Shown here piece after piece: positions 5,668 through 7,193 of a DNA stretch of 7,193 bases. The notes under the pieces were generated by a model. The model was given only the letters and a program-made list of their open reading frames with translations. It did not search any database and was not told where the DNA came from. The position numbers and the translations under genes were made by a program. Source of the DNA: Bacillota bacterium (GTDB taxonomy: Bacteria; Bacillota_C; Negativicutes; JAEYSJ01). Positions within the stretch are counted from its first letter, which is position 1; the number at the start of each line of letters is the position of its first letter. The stretch is from positions 1 to 7,193 of the forward strand of contig JAEYSJ010000205.1 of the NCBI GenBank assembly GCA_023434855.1. The letters are read 5' to 3'.

Positions 5668-7193
5668 TTACACAACAGTTTTTTCTATTTTCGCTGCACA
5701 TGCCTTGTATTCGTAAGTTTTGGTTGTTTTGTCATAATGACCGCTGGTAATTTGATTTGTGGGAGTTGCCGGATAATGGAAGGACATCCATATGCCACCC
5801 GGCAGGACGACGTCAGTTACCCAGGCTTTAGCCTGCACTGCGCCCCTGCGGGATGATACGGTAACAGTATCACCATCATTGATGCCTAACAGTTTTGCGT
5901 CATCAGGGTGGATCTGAACCCGCTCTTCCGGACGGAATTCGGTTAGGTGCTTGGAATAAGGCGCAGTGGTAATATTATAATGATACAGAATGCGTCCTGT
6001 AGTCAGCAGCATTGGATATTCGTCGTCAGGTTGTTCACCTGGCGGCTGATGTTCAATGGCTTTAAATATGCCGCGCCCGCAGGTAAAATCACCGCCTTGG
6101 TGCAAATACCTGCTGCCTGGGTGGTCTTTAGCCGGTACCGGCCATTGCAAGCCATTCTGATCAATCCGTTCAAATGAGAGTCCTGTGAAAATCGGGCTCA
6201 ATGAGGCCATTTCATCCATGATTTCACTCGGATGATTGTAGTTCATCGGATAGCCCATTTTATTGGACAGATCTCTGATAATCTGCCAGTCGGCGCGGGT
6301 ATTGGCAATTGGTTCAATGGCTTTGCGAACCCGTTGTACACGGCGTTCGCAGTTAGTAAAAGTACCGTCTTTTTCCGCAAATGATGCAGCCGGCAAAATG
6401 ACATCAGCCAATTTCCCTGTCTCAGTCATAAAAATGTTCTGCACAACAAGAAACTCAAGCTGTTTAAAACCTTTGGTTACATGGTGGGTATTGCCGTCAG
6501 TCAGTACCGGGTCTTCGCCCATCACGTACATAGCCTTCAGTTTGCCGTCAATAGCGGCGTCAAACATGTCGGGAATCATTAAACCGACTTTGTCTGACAG
6601 TTTTACACCCCAAGCTTTTTCGTGTTTTTCGCGGGCTTGTGGATCGGTAACTTTTTGATAGCCGGAATAAACATTAGGCAATGCGCCCATATCGCAGGAA
6701 CCCTGAACATTATTCTGACCGCGCATTGGATTAACGCCGGCATTGAGCTTGCCGACATTGCCGGTCAGCATGGCTAAATTGGCCAAACTCATAACATTGT
6801 CGGTGCCACAGATATGTTCGGTAATACCTAGTGTATAGAAGATCGCCGCCCGTTCGGCTGTTGCATAAATCTTAGCCGCTTCTTTAATTAAATCTTGAGA
6901 TACACCGGTAACGCTTTCAACATATTCGGGGGTGTATTTTTCCACGACAGCAGCCATTTTATCATAGTCGGTGGTACAGGATTTAATGAATTCCGGATCA
7001 TGCCAGCTTTCTTTAATGATAATACGCATCATGCCGTTAATAAGGGCAATGTCGGTGCCTGGCTTCAACTGCATAAATACATCCGCTTTACCGGCCAGTT
7101 CAATTCTCCGTGGATCGGCGACAATCATTTTGGCACCTTTGCGCAGGGCCTGACGCATTTTCGCACCGATAACGGGATGGGCTTCGGTTGGGT
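5668..7193 (-). CDS. fdhA: Formate dehydrogenase alpha subunit, C-terminal part (second copy; 5' end outside the window)
   Basis: The last 507 residues of a second FdhA are visible, ending at TAA 5670-5668. The frame is open to the window edge: [11 protein letters not shown] precedes the internal Met at 7158, so that Met is not the start. Counting from Met 7158, residues 1-310 belong to the molybdopterin oxidoreductase domain. They include NPMRGQNNVQGSCDMG (143-158), whose Arg146 matches the active-site Arg333 of E. coli FdhF, and MGEDPVLTD and DVILPAASFAEKDGTF further on. The final ~120 residues are a molydopterin dinucleotide-binding beta-barrel (LTTGRILYHYNITTAPYSKH, later RVQIHPDDAKLLGINDGD). 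The visible overlap with the left fdhA is identical in protein. The catalytic Sec or Cys of this copy lies just outside the window. A terminator follows at 5560-5586. Confidence 0.95.
   Translation of the reverse strand, partial: PTEAHPVIGAKMRQALRKGAKMIVADPRRIELAGKADVFMQLKPGTDIALINGMMRIIIKESWHDPEFIKSCTTDYDKMAAVVEKYTPEYVESVTGVSQDLIKEAAKIYATAERAAIFYTLGITEHICGTDNVMSLANLAMLTGNVGKLNAGVNPMRGQNNVQGSCDMGALPNVYSGYQKVTDPQAREKHEKAWGVKLSDKVGLMIPDMFDAAIDGKLKAMYVMGEDPVLTDGNTHHVTKGFKQLEFLVVQNIFMTETGKLADVILPAASFAEKDGTFTNCERRVQRVRKAIEPIANTRADWQIIRDLSNKMGYPMNYNHPSEIMDEMASLSPIFTGLSFERIDQNGLQWPVPAKDHPGSRYLHQGGDFTCGRGIFKAIEHQPPGEQPDDEYPMLLTTGRILYHYNITTAPYSKHLTEFRPEERVQIHPDDAKLLGINDGDTVTVSSRRGAVQAKAWVTDVVLPGGIWMSFHYPATPTNQITSGHYDKTTKTYEYKACAAKIEKTVV

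Noticed and set aside
5668..7158. A separate 496-residue protein starting at Met 7158
   Set aside because: The frame is open to the window edge and the preceding residues ([11 protein letters not shown]) match the other FdhA copy, so this Met is internal.
1..7193. The two window ends as one sequence duplicated by an assembly error
   Set aside because: The overlapping segments differ at about 11 of 58 bases, mostly silent changes, which is paralog divergence and not copying error.
1..7193. CRISPR arrays, tRNA or rRNA genes, phage or defence genes
   Set aside because: No spaced direct repeats, cloverleaf sequences, rRNA segments or such protein signatures were seen on either strand.

Overview
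The window carries a formate dehydrogenase (FDH) maturation locus lying between two copies of a formate dehydrogenase alpha-subunit gene. All convincing genes are on the minus strand, so transcription runs from high to low coordinates. Clear TTGACT/TATAAT promoter and AGGAGG-type ribosome-binding signals, moderate G+C, and an NADH-dehydrogenase-G-like ferredoxin region fused to a selenocysteine FDH all suggest an anaerobic Firmicute. The protein style and the repeats fit a Negativicutes acetogen of the Sporomusa/Pelosinus kind. That placement is inference from memory, not a database result.

Layout in transcription order. (1) Positions 7193-5668 hold the C-terminal 507 residues of one fdhA, cut by the window edge and followed by a strong terminator at 5560-5586. 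(2) Positions 5667-5043 are a gene-free stretch. It holds that terminator, a 112-nt structured element followed at once by a second terminator (5342-5500), a set of CACCATT half-sites, and an excellent sigma-70 promoter (5203-5175). (3) fdhD occupies 5042-4239. (4) A 121-bp palindromic repeat sits 2 nt after the fdhD stop. (5) A MoeA-like molybdopterin-binding protein with a cysteine-rich tail occupies 4048-3029. (6) A canonical moeA occupies 2993-1779. (7) Positions 1778-1221 are an A+T-rich stretch with a possible terminator hairpin and an operator-like dyad close to the next ribosome-binding site. (8) Positions 1220 to the left edge hold the N-terminal 406 residues of a second fdhA, with an in-frame UGA (167-165) at the selenocysteine position and a SECIS hairpin directly after it.

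The genes fit one pathway. MoeA inserts molybdenum or tungsten into molybdopterin. The MoeA-like partner probably handles the same cofactor. FdhD is needed to activate FDH through the sulfur ligand of the metal. FdhA is the client enzyme, oxidising formate or reducing CO2. The two FdhA copies overlap within the window over only about 58 nt. There they are identical in protein but differ at 11 bases, mostly third codon positions, so they are true diverged paralogs rather than an assembly duplicate. The most noteworthy items are the selenocysteine recoding, the paired fdhA copies around their maturation genes, the 121-bp palindromic repeat inside the operon, the structured element plus terminator upstream of fdhD, and the FdhD that lacks the usual CxxC pair.
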